NCBI GenBank assembly: GCA_900313675.1
Contig: OMSO01000013.1
Location: forward strand, 1-45,718
Source of the DNA: an uncultured Fibrobacter sp.
Lineage (GTDB): Bacteria; Fibrobacterota; Fibrobacteria; Fibrobacterales; Fibrobacteraceae
Length of the DNA stretch: 45,718 nucleotides
Direction: 5' to 3'
Shown: positions 7,918 through 16,968 of the stretch, piece by piece
Layout of the letters: each line of letters opens with the position of its first letter
Position numbering within the stretch: the stretch's first letter is position 1
Notes under the pieces: model-generated
What the model was told of the DNA's origin: nothing
The model's input: only the letters and a program-made list of their open reading frames with translations
Databases searched by the model: none
Translations under genes and position numbers: made by a program

Positions 7918-9960
7918 CTGAGAATCTCACGCAACAACCTCCTGTTCTTTGGCTTTTTTGCTGGAGCCATCGTTTTGCCGATGGCGATTCTTTCGTATTT
8001 GAGTTTTCGCAATATTCAGAACGAGAACTTTCTTATCCAAAAAAACTTCGACGAGAACAGAGTTTCCCTACAAAAGGAACTAGAAGAAGCTCTCGAAAAA
8101 GAACAGAGCAAAATACTCCAAGAAACAAAAGCCGCATCACTGTTCTTGTACGAGCTTCCCAAAAGTCTGCTTGAATTTGGCAATGCCGCAAACTTCAAGG
8201 ATGTACAGGGCGTTGAGGCCATCTTCCTTTACAACAACGGGACGCTAGTCTATCCAGATATTTCATCCAAGTTACTTTCTCCGGAAAGAAGTTTCTCCGA
8301 TATCAAGCCTTCGCCGTTGGAAAAAGCGCTTTTCCAGAGCGAACGGGAGGGGGGGGATCTCCAGGAAATCCAGTATTCTAGAGAAACCCTCCCAAGAATT
8401 CCATTACAACAACTGGACGAGCAAGTTCAAAACGTTATAGGATTAATCCGCCTAGCCTACAAGACCAAGCAATACTACAAGGCCCTGCGGATGCTGATTC
8501 CTCTAGAAAGCGCTCCTAACCTAAAAGGATACCTGCACCCCAACCTCACCCGCTCCGTCAATCTGCTCCATTTTGAAATCCTGGTCAAAATGAGAAAGCA
8601 CCAGGAAGCCGAGGACTACTGTCTGTCAGTATTAAATCAGTTCTTGCAAGAAAGCACAATCGAAGACATTCCCTCCACAAGATTTTTCTTTGAGTCCGCC
8701 TTTACCCAAATTCTTTCTTTTGAAAGTTTGAAACAAGAAAAACGAGAAGCCTTTTGGAACCTAAGATCCAACTTTAACCGCCAATTAAACTACACCGACA
8801 TCCTTATCCGCAATCAAGAACTATTCCAAAAAACATTGCACAGTGAAAATGCCTCCAAGTCGGGGGTACTGTTCAAATCAGAAGACGGTCTGACTCTTTT
8901 CAGATTATCGTACCCAATGTTGTCGGGAAACCAAGTTGTCATAGCCAAGGTAGATGAGCCGGCTTACCAACATCGTATCATAGACAAATTAAGAAATGTT
9001 GCTCAGCGTTGGAATAACATTCCCTTTTCCATTACCGATGCAAAGGATTCGCTTTTACTCGGAGCTATCCCAGACAGTGCAAATGCCATTTCGCAAGTCT
9101 TCTTTAGCACGGCCCCTTCGTGGCAATTATGTCTTTACGAAAAAGATGTAGGCGAAATCCGAAAAGAATCCAGGCATCGAATGCTCCTGATGTATGGCCT
9201 TTTGTTTTTCTCCCTCATTACGGTGATATTTGGCTCCTTCTTTATGCTACGTTTCTTTATTCAGGAACACAAGCTTTTGGCCATGAAGGCAAACTTCCTT
9301 TCTAGCGTTTCTCACGAATTGAAAACGCCCCTCACCTCTATCAAGATGTTCGCCGAAATGATGGCTAGAGGGCGTGTCATGAAAGTCGAAAAAGTCCAGG
9401 AATACTCTGGACTCATCAACAAGGAAGCCTCCCGACTAGAAAACCTGATCGGAGCTATTCTAAACTACACACGCATGGAGCACGGTACAGGTGCATTCAA
9501 GTGGGAAAAATTAGACTTTTCTGTATGCGCCAAGAAAGTCTTTGAAGCGGTAGAAGATATTGGCGTCGAAAAGGGACTTTCTTTCAAAACCCATTTTGAC
9601 CCCAACGTATATGTCATGGGCGATTACACGGCACTTTATAGCCTAGCGCAGAATCTAATAGAAAATGCGATTAAATACACCAATGCTCCCGGCGACATTG
9701 AAATCAAGGTTTACAACGAAGACGACCGCGCCGTATTTTCAGTAATTGACACGGGCGTAGGCATCCCTTCTTCGGAACAAAAAAATATATTTAATGATTT
9801 TTATAGGGTTGGTGACGAAATGACCCGCAGCACAAAAGGCTCTGGACTTGGACTCGCCATTGTAAAACGTGTGGCAGAGACACACAAAGCAACCATTTCT
9901 CTGGTGAGCAAGCCCGGCAAAGGCTCCAACTTTACAGTTAGATTTAGAAAGGTGGATTAA
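7918..9960 (+). CDS. Membrane sensor histidine kinase (probable CTG start)
   Basis: The sensor of a two-component system. From CTG 7918 the product is about 680 aa. A first membrane helix spans about residues 7-28 (NNLLFFGFFAGAIVLPMAIL), followed by a periplasmic sensing region of about 370 residues with alpha-helical, TPR-like stretches. A second membrane helix follows (MLLMYGLLFFSLITVIFGSF). The kinase core has HisKA H-box SHELKTP (H466), N-box NLIENAIKYT, and G boxes DTGVGIP and GSGLGLAIV. A conventional TTG/ATG start at 7975/7981 would delete most of the first helix, which is why I favour CTG. The response regulator starts one base after its stop. The ligand is unknown. Confidence 0.85.
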   Translation: MRISRNNLLFFGFFAGAIVLPMAILSYLSFRNIQNENFLIQKNFDENRVSLQKELEEALEKEQSKILQETKAASLFLYELPKSLLEFGNAANFKDVQGVEAIFLYNNGTLVYPDISSKLLSPERSFSDIKPSPLEKALFQSEREGGDLQEIQYSRETLPRIPLQQLDEQVQNVIGLIRLAYKTKQYYKALRMLIPLESAPNLKGYLHPNLTRSVNLLHFEILVKMRKHQEAEDYCLSVLNQFLQESTIEDIPSTRFFFESAFTQILSFESLKQEKREAFWNLRSNFNRQLNYTDILIRNQELFQKTLHSENASKSGVLFKSEDGLTLFRLSYPMLSGNQVVIAKVDEPAYQHRIIDKLRNVAQRWNNIPFSITDAKDSLLLGAIPDSANAISQVFFSTAPSWQLCLYEKDVGEIRKESRHRMLLMYGLLFFSLITVIFGSFFMLRFFIQEHKLLAMKANFLSSVSHELKTPLTSIKMFAEMMARGRVMKVEKVQEYSGLINKEASRLENLIGAILNYTRMEHGTGAFKWEKLDFSVCAKKVFEAVEDIGVEKGLSFKTHFDPNVYVMGDYTALYSLAQNLIENAIKYTNAPGDIEIKVYNEDDRAVFSVIDTGVGIPSSEQKNIFNDFYRVGDEMTRSTKGSGLGLAIVKRVAETHKATISLVSKPGKGSNFTVRFRKVD

Positions 9961-9961
9961 C

Positions 9962-10669
9962 ATGCAACACAAAATTCTCATCGTAGAAGACGAAGAAATT
10001 ATCCGGCTCGGTCTGCAAGACAACTTTGAGTTGGAAAATTACATCGTGGAAACCGCAGCCGATGGCGAAGAAGCCATCGCCAAGGCGGATTCCTTTATGC
10101 CGCACCTGGTAATTCTCGATCTGATGATTCCAAAGAAAAGCGGGTTCGAGGTCTGCCGTGTCATCCGCAAGAAACACCCGCAGACATTCATCATCATGCT
10201 TACAGCCAAGACCGAAGAAACCAGCAAGGTAGCCGGGCTCGAGATGGGGGCAGATGACTACGTAACCAAGCCCTTCTCCATCTTGGAACTCTTGGCCCGA
10301 GTTAAGGCCTTCCTTCGTAGGGTTGATACAGATGCCACCTCCGCACAGGCCGCGACACCTTCCGAGGTAGTAGACTTCGCAGACATCCACCTAGATTTCA
10401 AGAAGTACGAAGCCACCAAGGGAGGCGTCCCCCTAGAAATGTCCGCCAGGGAATTCCAGATTCTCAAGTATTTCTGGCAGCACAAGGGTGAGGTCGTTCT
10501 ACGAGAAGACCTACTGCAAGATATTTGGGGTTACACCACCGACAACATGCCTTCTACCCGAACAATTGACAACCATATCGTGAACCTTCGCAAAAAACTA
10601 GAAGATGACCAAGCCAACCCCAAAATCATTCTTTCTATCAGAGGCGCCGGGTATAAGTTTGATGTGTGA
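9962..10669 (+). CDS. OmpR/PhoB-family response regulator
   Basis: The partner of the upstream kinase. The receiver domain (1-120) has the acidic pair E9/D10, phosphoacceptor D53 in VILDLMIP, the Thr of MLTAK and Lys of VTKPF near residue 102. The C-terminal winged-helix Trans_reg_C domain (about 135-232) carries EFQILKYFWQHKGEVVLRED and the TRTIDNHIVNLRKKL recognition helix. The length of 235 aa is standard. The gene starts one base after the kinase stop, so the pair is translationally coupled. DNA targets are not evident from the sequence. The downstream LysM/propeller/lipoprotein neighbourhood suggests envelope-related regulation. Confidence 0.93.
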   Translation: MQHKILIVEDEEIIRLGLQDNFELENYIVETAADGEEAIAKADSFMPHLVILDLMIPKKSGFEVCRVIRKKHPQTFIIMLTAKTEETSKVAGLEMGADDYVTKPFSILELLARVKAFLRRVDTDATSAQAATPSEVVDFADIHLDFKKYEATKGGVPLEMSAREFQILKYFWQHKGEVVLREDLLQDIWGYTTDNMPSTRTIDNHIVNLRKKLEDDQANPKIILSIRGAGYKFDV

Positions 10670-10670
10670 C

Positions 10671-10719
10671 GAGTAGTGAGTAGTGAGTTGTGAGTTGTGA
10701 GTTATGAGTTATGAGATAC
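10671..10719 (+). repeat. Heptamer array, GAGTAGT/GAGTTGT type, 7 units
   Basis: Seven consecutive 7-bp units, all beginning GAG, in perfect register: gagtagt x2, gagttgt x2, gagttat x2, gagatac. They fill the gap between the response regulator stop and the next gene. It belongs to the same family as 16765-16841 and 21722-21777. Confidence 0.85.
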
Positions 10720-10731
10720 GACTGAAAACTG

Positions 10732-13269
10732 ATGACCGAAAAAATGCTGAACCGTAGATTGGACATAGGACATTTCGTAATACGCACGGCAATAATGCTT
10801 GTGTGGTTATGCGGGCTTGCATCGTTTGCATCAGCCGAAAAAATGGAATCTTCGATCCAAGAAGCCTTGTATCTATTTGAAATGAAAGGCGAATTTTCAA
10901 AGGCAATCGGCATTTTAGAAAAGGTCGTTAGTGAAGGCGACATCGAAGACAAGGAACAAGCGAGTTTTTACCTCGGAAAGATTCAAGAACTAGCAGGCAA
11001 CACGCAATCTGCAAATCTCTATTATAAACAAAGTCTCAAAACAACTTCGATAACGAGAAAAGCCTACTGGCTTTCCGAAAGAATCGCAGCAACCGAAAGC
11101 TCTCCAGAAACCATCCAAAAAAACACCCTTCATCTGAAGTCCCCTATACTTAAAATTTTTGAGGGATCCCCGTCTTACATTCACCTACAAGATGGAAACA
11201 TATACAAAATCAAAAACGATTCTCTTATTAGAGTTTCCGCCAATGTAGCAAACAATGCCGAATTGCTGAAAATAGACAATACTGGAATATGGTTCTTTTT
11301 ACCAGAAAAAGACAGCCTTCGTTTTAAGCCATTTAACAACGTTCGCAAGGCAAAAGCCTTTGCTCTAAGAAACCCTAAAGGAATCGTCACTGGCAACAAA
11401 AAAAGCCTGATCCAAGGGGATTATGCCATTGCCCTAGTCAATAAAAAAGGCGAACAAGAGCAATCAAGCGACAAATACAACGAATGCATCGTGGAATCTT
11501 ATTACGCACCTATAGAACATTTTGTTTTAAACTGTCCAGACAACGCCCTTCATTTTTTGTCTGACGAGAATCTTTCAGAATCCTTTACCATTAGCCAATA
11601 CGACGCCATTCAAAAGGTAACCATTACAAAGGATAATATCATATTCTACTCAGGAGGAAACCTGTTCTGTTACAACCTACTCAAGGGTACAGAGCCTCGT
11701 TGGAAAGTTTCGTTTAATACCATAGAAAACATTGTTCCCTTTGAAGGAAAAATTGCAGTACTTGAGGCTTCAGGCCGTATTTCTTTGGTGAACCTCAATA
11801 CAGGAACCCCTGTTTCAGTTACACGAAGCGATGCAGACAGGATCCATCCATTAGCAAAGGGAACTCTCGGACTATTTACTAGCGAAGGGGCTCTTATTGT
11901 GGTAGACACCCTGCTTCGCCCCATTTGGAACTTCAACTTTGCAAAGCCCATTGTTACGGCCCCTATCCTCACTGACGGAAACACCTATTTAAATTTTGAC
12001 GGACAAAACCTACAAGGCATAGCTCCAAATTATTATGGCAAGACACCCCTTGCATCGAGCCTGCTTTCGCAACAGGCCGCTATATTAGCTGAAACAGCTC
12101 AATGGGACAAGCTCACATCAGTTTTGGACTCTCTGTTGAAATTGGAGCCCGGCAATGCCGAAGCATGGCTTTTCAAAGCCCTGCAACTAGAAAACACCCA
12201 GGGCAAGGAACAGGAACGGCAGAAAGCATGGGCCGAAGCCGTACGCTTATCTGTCAGCAACCCCCAGGTAACACCACTTGTACTTGGACGCTATGGAAAA
12301 GCCATTGGGGCCAAATTCGTAAGCCTCTTAAACATATCGCCGAAAACAAAATATCCTCAATTCTTCGGCAGCAAAAAGAATCTCTTCACTGTGGATCCGG
12401 CAGCAAACCGTTTAATTTGCATCAATGCCGAAAACGGCGAACTTCGTTGGACAAGGACCTTGTCCAAGATGGATAACAGTCCGGTTATCAGCAGTGATGA
12501 AAAGTCCTTAGCTTTGGCTTCCGGATTCAGCCTGAATATTTACGACCTGAGCAAGGACGGGAAAAAGGTGACCATTCAACTTCCCGGAAAGGCTTTCAAC
12601 ATTACGCTAGAACCAGAAACCATCTATATTTCTACTTGGAACGGATTCCTAATGAAACTCACTAGGCCCGATGGAAGATTGGCCTGGTCTAGAAAGATTT
12701 TTGACCTACCGTTCCTTTTTGCAAGGGACGACTCCCAAATTATAACGGCCAGCCTAGAAGGCAACATCACCCACCTATGGGAAGGATCTGGACAAATCAA
12801 GCAGGAATCAGGGCGGATCCAGGCAGGCATCTCGCAAATGACCCATGCCGATTCCGCTATAGTCTTTGCCACCAACAACAACAGGCTCCTCATCTATGAT
12901 GCAAGGACCCCTACCAAAGAACCACTGCAAATTCTGATGGAGTCCCCAATAGCATCGCTTCAGGCGTTCCCCTACAAGGGGACAAATTGCGTCCTAGTGG
13001 GGCTTGCAAACCAAAGTCTACTTCTGTATACCATCTCTGGAACGCCCCTATGGAAATTCCAGGGGAAAAGTTCCATCTTTTCAAAACCTTTTGTGGAAGA
13101 TGGCCTAGCCTGGCTAGACCAGGGTAACGAAGTTGTCGCCATATCCCTTTCTGATGGGAAAATAGTCCACCGTTTCAGCACGCCCGGTGGAGCAGGAACC
13201 CCCTTTATCCTGAACAAGACTCTCTTTAGCGCATCCTCTAAAAGGTTGTTGTACGGATTTTCCCTCTAA
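10732..13269 (+). CDS. Secreted TPR and beta-propeller (PQQ-like) repeat protein
   Basis: An 845-aa protein with a signal-anchor-like N-terminus (hydrophobic RTAIMLVWLCGLASFASA, about residues 18-35). A short TPR-like helical stretch follows (ALYLFEMKGEFSKAIGILEKVV). Then come two long blocks of beta-propeller blades, recognisable by repeated patterns such as NRLICINAENGELRWTRTL, LLIYDARTPTKEP and LLLYTISGTPLWKF, split by another TPR-like segment near residue 460. Such proteins act as extracytoplasmic scaffolds; no enzyme motif is visible. The start could be the ATG at 10732 or the in-frame ATG at 10744, and neither has a clear SD. It follows the two-component genes after a heptamer array. 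Confidence 0.75.
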   Translation: MTEKMLNRRLDIGHFVIRTAIMLVWLCGLASFASAEKMESSIQEALYLFEMKGEFSKAIGILEKVVSEGDIEDKEQASFYLGKIQELAGNTQSANLYYKQSLKTTSITRKAYWLSERIAATESSPETIQKNTLHLKSPILKIFEGSPSYIHLQDGNIYKIKNDSLIRVSANVANNAELLKIDNTGIWFFLPEKDSLRFKPFNNVRKAKAFALRNPKGIVTGNKKSLIQGDYAIALVNKKGEQEQSSDKYNECIVESYYAPIEHFVLNCPDNALHFLSDENLSESFTISQYDAIQKVTITKDNIIFYSGGNLFCYNLLKGTEPRWKVSFNTIENIVPFEGKIAVLEASGRISLVNLNTGTPVSVTRSDADRIHPLAKGTLGLFTSEGALIVVDTLLRPIWNFNFAKPIVTAPILTDGNTYLNFDGQNLQGIAPNYYGKTPLASSLLSQQAAILAETAQWDKLTSVLDSLLKLEPGNAEAWLFKALQLENTQGKEQERQKAWAEAVRLSVSNPQVTPLVLGRYGKAIGAKFVSLLNISPKTKYPQFFGSKKNLFTVDPAANRLICINAENGELRWTRTLSKMDNSPVISSDEKSLALASGFSLNIYDLSKDGKKVTIQLPGKAFNITLEPETIYISTWNGFLMKLTRPDGRLAWSRKIFDLPFLFARDDSQIITASLEGNITHLWEGSGQIKQESGRIQAGISQMTHADSAIVFATNNNRLLIYDARTPTKEPLQILMESPIASLQAFPYKGTNCVLVGLANQSLLLYTISGTPLWKFQGKSSIFSKPFVEDGLAWLDQGNEVVAISLSDGKIVHRFSTPGGAGTPFILNKTLFSASSKRLLYGFSL

Positions 13270-13289
13270 ATGGTAAAATTCAACCATTT
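13268..13289 (+). terminator. Weak hairpin plus T-run after the propeller gene
   Basis: The arms AAATGG (13268-13273) and CCATTT (13284-13289) are followed by more T residues, immediately after the upstream stop codon. The stem is short and AT-rich, so this is only a possible intrinsic terminator. Confidence 0.35.
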
Positions 13290-13383
13290 TTACTCCGATT
13301 TAGACTGCTTTTAGCCTCAAAATAGTGGTTTTTCCTTTGAAAAAACATTACATTTCTATATGTTGTAATTGTCTTTTAGAAGG

Positions 13384-15153
13384 ATGAAGATTTTGACATT
13401 TTTCAAGGTTTTAAGCGTCTTTGCCCTTACAGGCGTTCTGATTAGTTTCTCCGGTTGCAAGACCGAAGAAAATTCAGAGGTTGTCCAGAGCCAGCAAGAA
13501 TACCCAAGAAGTGAGACCCTCTATATTGGAGGGTTCGACTGGGCACCTCCGGCAACGTTCAACCCTCTGGACTACGACCCCAATTTCCCTATCGACGGGA
13601 ACGTCCGCCTTATGTACGAGACCCTGGTTACCTACAACCAGCTTAATGGCGAACTGGAACCCATGCTTGCCGACAGTTTCAAGCAGACTGACGACGCCGT
13701 CATCGTTCATCTAGACGAACGGGCCAAATGGAATAACGGCGAACCGGTGTCCGTGGATGACGTTATTTTTTCCTTCTTCATTGATTCAATCCTGCCCACC
13801 CCAAGGCATGGCAACTGGAACTATATCAAGAAGATTTCTGCAGACAGTAACAACAACATCACCTTCTCCTTGAATAAAGAGAATCGGAACCCCCTGATCC
13901 TTCTAAATGCCATAGCGGAAACCTCCATTCTCCCCAAAAAAGTCTTTGGTCCTATTGTCCTAAATGCCGTAAGCAATAAAACATACGACATGGCCAAGGT
14001 TACAGCATTTAAAAACGACTCCAATCCCGTAGTTTCCGGACCATACGACTTAAAAACATTCTCCCCCGACAAGATTGTCCTGGAAAGGAATGACAATTAC
14101 TGGGGCAATGTAAAGCACGGCGGCAAGAAGCCCGCCCCCAAATACATCATCCACTCCTTGTACAACGGCAACAACCACTTCAACAGTGCTATGGTCAAGG
14201 GTAACCTAGACGTATCTTCCATTTTCCTTCCCCGTATTTGGGACAAGGTTAAGGACAGTATTCGCGCCTGGAGCAGGAACGAACCGTACCACCAGCCCGG
14301 GTCCATTACTACGTTATTGATAGCCCATCATCAAAAGCCCTTTAGTGATGTTGCTTTCCGCAGAGCTCTTGCACATAGCATCAACTTCGAAAAAGTCAAG
14401 GCGCGTGCTATATCCAACTATACACCAGCCATGCAATCTGGTTTTATTCTGCCCTTCGGTACAGAAAGCAAATTCTTCAATAAAGATGATGCCGAAGAAT
14501 ATGGATATGAATTCGATTTGGACAAGGCCCGTAGCATTTTGAAGGATGCGGGCTATTCCTGGAATGCCGAAGGCGCTCTTCTGAACCCCGATGGCAGCCC
14601 CGTCCGCACCATCAAGTTGGAGTGCCCCCAGGGCTGGACCGACTGGGAAGACGCCATCAAGGTCATTGTCGGAACCTTCCAGGAAATCGGCATTCCTGCC
14701 GAAGAATATTTCGTGGACTACGGCGTGTGGGACAAGGACCTGCGCTTGGGAACCTTCGACCTCGCCATGAAGACCCAGACAGCTGAGCTTTCTGCAGCAA
14801 CACCCTGGACAAGATTCTCCCAGATTATGGGTCCCATCGGGCTCAAACCTGTGGGCGAGGATGCCTTCTCCAACCAGGGTCGTTTCAGCAACGACGAGGC
14901 AAATAAACTGTTGGACAAGATCCCCACTATCCGCGACGAAGCCGAACTGACACTCGCCTACCGCGAACTGAACAAAATTTTTATGGAAACCATACCGGTG
15001 CTTCCGGTCATGTACAGGCCAACCCAGTACTACCAGTTCTCCACCAAGCACTGGACCAATTTCCCCACTGAAGAAAACCCCTACGCACCGCCGCAGCACT
15101 TGATTGTTGCCGCCGGAGTGAAGGCGCTGTGGGAAATTCAGGCCGTAAAATGA
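13384..15153 (+). CDS. Extracellular peptide-binding lipoprotein (ABC transporter solute-binding family 5)
   Basis: A lipoprotein of about 589 aa that binds oligopeptides or similar solutes for an Opp/Dpp/Yej-type ABC importer. The N-terminus from the ATG at 13384 is a lipoprotein signal ending FSGC. Family-5 hallmarks follow: a first lobe with MYETLVTYN and the WNNGEPVSVDDVIFSF motif, then FRRALAHSINFEKV, and finally LPVMYRPTQYYQF near the C-terminus. AGAAGG directly abuts the ATG; an in-frame TTG at 13369 would add MSFRR and is an alternative start. No permease or ATPase gene is adjacent; a YejB-like permease occurs alone at 30285-31301. Confidence 0.88.
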   Translation: MKILTFFKVLSVFALTGVLISFSGCKTEENSEVVQSQQEYPRSETLYIGGFDWAPPATFNPLDYDPNFPIDGNVRLMYETLVTYNQLNGELEPMLADSFKQTDDAVIVHLDERAKWNNGEPVSVDDVIFSFFIDSILPTPRHGNWNYIKKISADSNNNITFSLNKENRNPLILLNAIAETSILPKKVFGPIVLNAVSNKTYDMAKVTAFKNDSNPVVSGPYDLKTFSPDKIVLERNDNYWGNVKHGGKKPAPKYIIHSLYNGNNHFNSAMVKGNLDVSSIFLPRIWDKVKDSIRAWSRNEPYHQPGSITTLLIAHHQKPFSDVAFRRALAHSINFEKVKARAISNYTPAMQSGFILPFGTESKFFNKDDAEEYGYEFDLDKARSILKDAGYSWNAEGALLNPDGSPVRTIKLECPQGWTDWEDAIKVIVGTFQEIGIPAEEYFVDYGVWDKDLRLGTFDLAMKTQTAELSAATPWTRFSQIMGPIGLKPVGEDAFSNQGRFSNDEANKLLDKIPTIRDEAELTLAYRELNKIFMETIPVLPVMYRPTQYYQFSTKHWTNFPTEENPYAPPQHLIVAAGVKALWEIQAVK

Positions 15154-15181
15154 TTTCGGATTTCGGTTTTCGGAACTAGGA
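15154..15181 (+). repeat. Short heptamer array TTTCGGA type
   Basis: Units tttcgga, tttcggt, tttcgga and actagga follow one another in 7-bp register right after the solute-binding protein stop. The unit sequence differs from the GAG-type arrays but the period is the same. Confidence 0.55.
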
Positions 15182-15233
15182 TCTGTCCTGAATTAAATTT
15201 TTAGATTTGTGTTGTAAAAACAAGGAGTTGATC

Positions 15234-16037
15234 GTGGGAAAGTCTCGTTTTATTTTGCCGAATGCATTTACTAGCATGAACTTTTTGTTAGGCGTTTTTG
15301 CCATCTGCTGGGTTACGGGAGCCTTTGATTCCTTCACCTCTACCGACACGCTCCGCATGGGCGCCTATTTCGTAATGCTCAGCATGCTTTTGGACAAGTT
15401 GGACGGCTTTGCTGCACGCCTGGTAAACGCCAGCTCTGAATTCGGCGCCCAGTTTGATAGCCTTGCCGACCTGATTGCTTTTGGGCTTGCTCCCGCCTTT
15501 TGCGTGTTCTTCACCTACAAGATTTGCGCGCCCCAGTTCTTTGAGCAGAACGCGGCCCTGCTGGTGGTGACATTCTCTATCTATGTTCTCTGTGCCGCCA
15601 TGCGCCTGGCCAAGTACAACGCCTGCGATTCCGACACCTACCACCATCATTTTTCAGGACTCCCCTCCACCTTCGCTGGCGCCATCAACGCCACCCTGGT
15701 CGTGTTCCTGAAATCCAAGGGAATCTTCACAGACCCCAACTCCGCTCTGGTGTTTATCCCCGTTGTGGTGATGCTTGCCACAGGCATCCTGATGGTGAGC
15801 CCCCTGTTCTTGCCCAAGCTTCAGCCACGCAAGAACAAAGCCTTCAACATTTTCCAAGGCGTACTGATTGTTCTCACCTACATTGCCGGATTCATGTTCA
15901 TTTCCGAAAAGGTCCCCTACGTGTTGGAATACCTGCTTGTTCTCGGCGGATGCTACCTGGTCATCGGCTTTAGCGTAGGCCTTATCAACCGCAGCAAGAT
16001 TATTGAAGAAGCAAAGGCTTCGAAAAGTAATGACTAG
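15234..16037 (+). CDS. pssA: CDP-diacylglycerol--serine O-phosphatidyltransferase
   Basis: Makes phosphatidylserine from CDP-diacylglycerol and L-serine at the inner membrane, the first step toward phosphatidylethanolamine. The CDP-alcohol phosphatidyltransferase signature is complete: DGFAAR, eight residues, G, three, D, three, D (LDGFAARLVNASSEF then GAQFDSLAD, about residues 55-80). Six to eight membrane helices are apparent. The length of 267 aa fits the Gram-positive-type PssA family. The start is the GTG at 15234, chosen because AAGGAG lies six bases upstream. A Rho-independent terminator sits just after the gene and overlaps the end of the convergent gene. Confidence 0.9.
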   Translation: MGKSRFILPNAFTSMNFLLGVFAICWVTGAFDSFTSTDTLRMGAYFVMLSMLLDKLDGFAARLVNASSEFGAQFDSLADLIAFGLAPAFCVFFTYKICAPQFFEQNAALLVVTFSIYVLCAAMRLAKYNACDSDTYHHHFSGLPSTFAGAINATLVVFLKSKGIFTDPNSALVFIPVVVMLATGILMVSPLFLPKLQPRKNKAFNIFQGVLIVLTYIAGFMFISEKVPYVLEYLLVLGGCYLVIGFSVGLINRSKIIEEAKASKSND

Positions 16038-16058
16038 GGCTTAGGATTTTTTTTGATG

Positions 16059-16751
16059 TCACCCCGGCTGCGTGCCGGGGTATTTTTTTAGAAATTCCGC
16101 AAAGCTTAACCCGTAGCGTTCGTACAAAAGCTCCGGAGCAAGGCGTGGAAGCTCCACCGTAACGCATTCAAGATTACGTTCCTTGCACCAGGTACCAAAG
16201 CTGCCTGGAGTTTTATATCCGATATCCTTGACGTATGGGACATTGAACACCGCCTGGAGATTTTTCACAAGAGGCGTTTCTTCGGGAGCGTCAATGCAGC
16301 CGATGGGACTGTGGAGAGCCACCACCGCCTGTGGCACAAGAGTATCCACCAGTTGGATTAAAGCACTGGTTTCCGGCTCGCTTGCAGGAGCTGCCCCTGT
16401 GGAAAGTTCCATGTTCCGTTCCGCCTCCAGAATAGAGCGGGAACGTACCGGTGCAACACTCCAGTTTTCTGTCGGAAAGTTCCGGTTCAGGTCTACACCG
16501 TTTGCATTTCCGCGGGTTCCAAGAGTCACCCCATCGGGGTTCGCGCACAGGATAAACGCTATCGATTCCAGGTTGTCACCAAAGGCGCGCAAGGCTCGGC
16601 TCAAGAGGAATATGGTCTCCGGTTCTTCGCCGTGGATACCCGCCATTACAAGTAAACGGCAAGCTCCCTTGCAGGGGAAATACAGGAGCGGCGCACCGAG
16701 AACGCTGGTGCCGTAGGGCTTGAATTTCAATTTGATGGAACCGGAAAGCAT
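16059..16751 (-). CDS. M14-family murein peptide amidase (MpaA-like) zinc carboxypeptidase
   Basis: A zinc peptidase expected to cleave the gamma-D-Glu-diaminopimelate bond in murein tri/tetrapeptides during wall recycling. Visible M14 motifs are HGEE (HxxE zinc ligands), CANPDG, the substrate-binding string GNANGVDLNRNFP, and VTVELP near the C-terminus holding the catalytic Glu. The third zinc ligand is probably the H of VALHSP. The product is 230 aa from ATG 16751. The frame stays open upstream through a heptamer array, which would add a repetitive THNSQLT-type leader of 60 residues that I regard as spurious. There is no signal peptide, so it is probably cytoplasmic. It lies next to a second wall peptidase. 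Confidence 0.82.
   Translation of the reverse strand: MLSGSIKLKFKPYGTSVLGAPLLYFPCKGACRLLVMAGIHGEEPETIFLLSRALRAFGDNLESIAFILCANPDGVTLGTRGNANGVDLNRNFPTENWSVAPVRSRSILEAERNMELSTGAAPASEPETSALIQLVDTLVPQAVVALHSPIGCIDAPEETPLVKNLQAVFNVPYVKDIGYKTPGSFGTWCKERNLECVTVELPRLAPELLYERYGLSFAEFLKKYPGTQPG
16062..16089 (+). terminator. Rho-independent terminator of pssA
   Basis: The stem CCCCGGC (16062-16068) pairs with GCCGGGG (16074-16080) around a TGCGT loop and is followed by TATTTTTTT. It lies 24 bases after the pssA stop and at the same time encodes the last codons (PGTQPG) of the convergent peptidase. Confidence 0.9.
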
Positions 16752-16764
16752 GGGGAGTAGTTGT

Positions 16765-16841
16765 GAGTTGTGAGTTGTGAGTTGTGAGTTATGAGTTATG
16801 AGGTGTGAGGTGTGAGGTGTGAGTTGTGAGTTGTGAGTCAT
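16765..16841 (+). repeat. Heptamer array, GAGTTGT/GAGGTGT type, 11 units
   Basis: Eleven 7-bp units in unbroken register: gagttgt x3, gagttat x2, gaggtgt x3, gagttgt x2, gagtcat. Changes fall only in the last four positions of each unit, while GAG is invariant. On the minus strand this reads as an open THNSQLT-type peptide upstream of the M14 peptidase start. Confidence 0.9.
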
Positions 16842-16842
16842 C

Positions 16843-16903
16843 ATCCTCACGCAGGTGAGGATCCGCTTACTGCAATCTAGCAGATCCTCGCCTTCGCGAG
16901 GAT
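16843..16903. repeat. Pair of ATCCTC/GAGGAT hairpins
   Basis: ATCCTCAC (16843-16850) pairs with GTGAGGAT (16855-16862). ATCCTCGC (16884-16891) pairs with GCGAGGAT (16896-16903), with a CTTC loop. The two hairpins connect a GAG-type array on the left to a CCT-type array on the right, forming one composite intergenic element. Confidence 0.8.
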
Positions 16904-16933
16904 GACATCCCTCAAAGCGAAGCGACCTCAAAC

Positions 16934-16968
16934 CCCTAGCCCCTAGATCCTAACCCCTATTCCCTAAA
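16934..16968 (+). repeat. Heptamer array, CCCTANN type, 5 units
   Basis: Units ccctagc, ccctaga, tcctaac, ccctatt and ccctaaa run in 7-bp register. The last unit overlaps the stop codon of the minus-strand peptidase gene. Confidence 0.8.

Noticed and set aside
7911..8174. 87-codon frame from GTG 7911 next to the AGGAGG site
   Set aside because: The GTG overlaps the Shine-Dalgarno itself, and the peptide has no family features; it overlaps the kinase in another frame.
16765..16841. Possible CRISPR array
   Set aside because: The repeat unit is only 7 bases and there are no spacers or cas genes.
16752..16931. 60-residue N-terminal extension of the M14 peptidase with a THNSQLT-type repeat peptide
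   Set aside because: It is the translation of the heptamer array, which happens to lack stops in this orientation; the family core begins just after ATG 16751.
16934..16968. Telomere-like CCCTAAA heptamers
   Set aside because: Only one unit equals the plant-type telomere repeat, the array is short and internal, and neighbouring units drift; the resemblance is probably chance.
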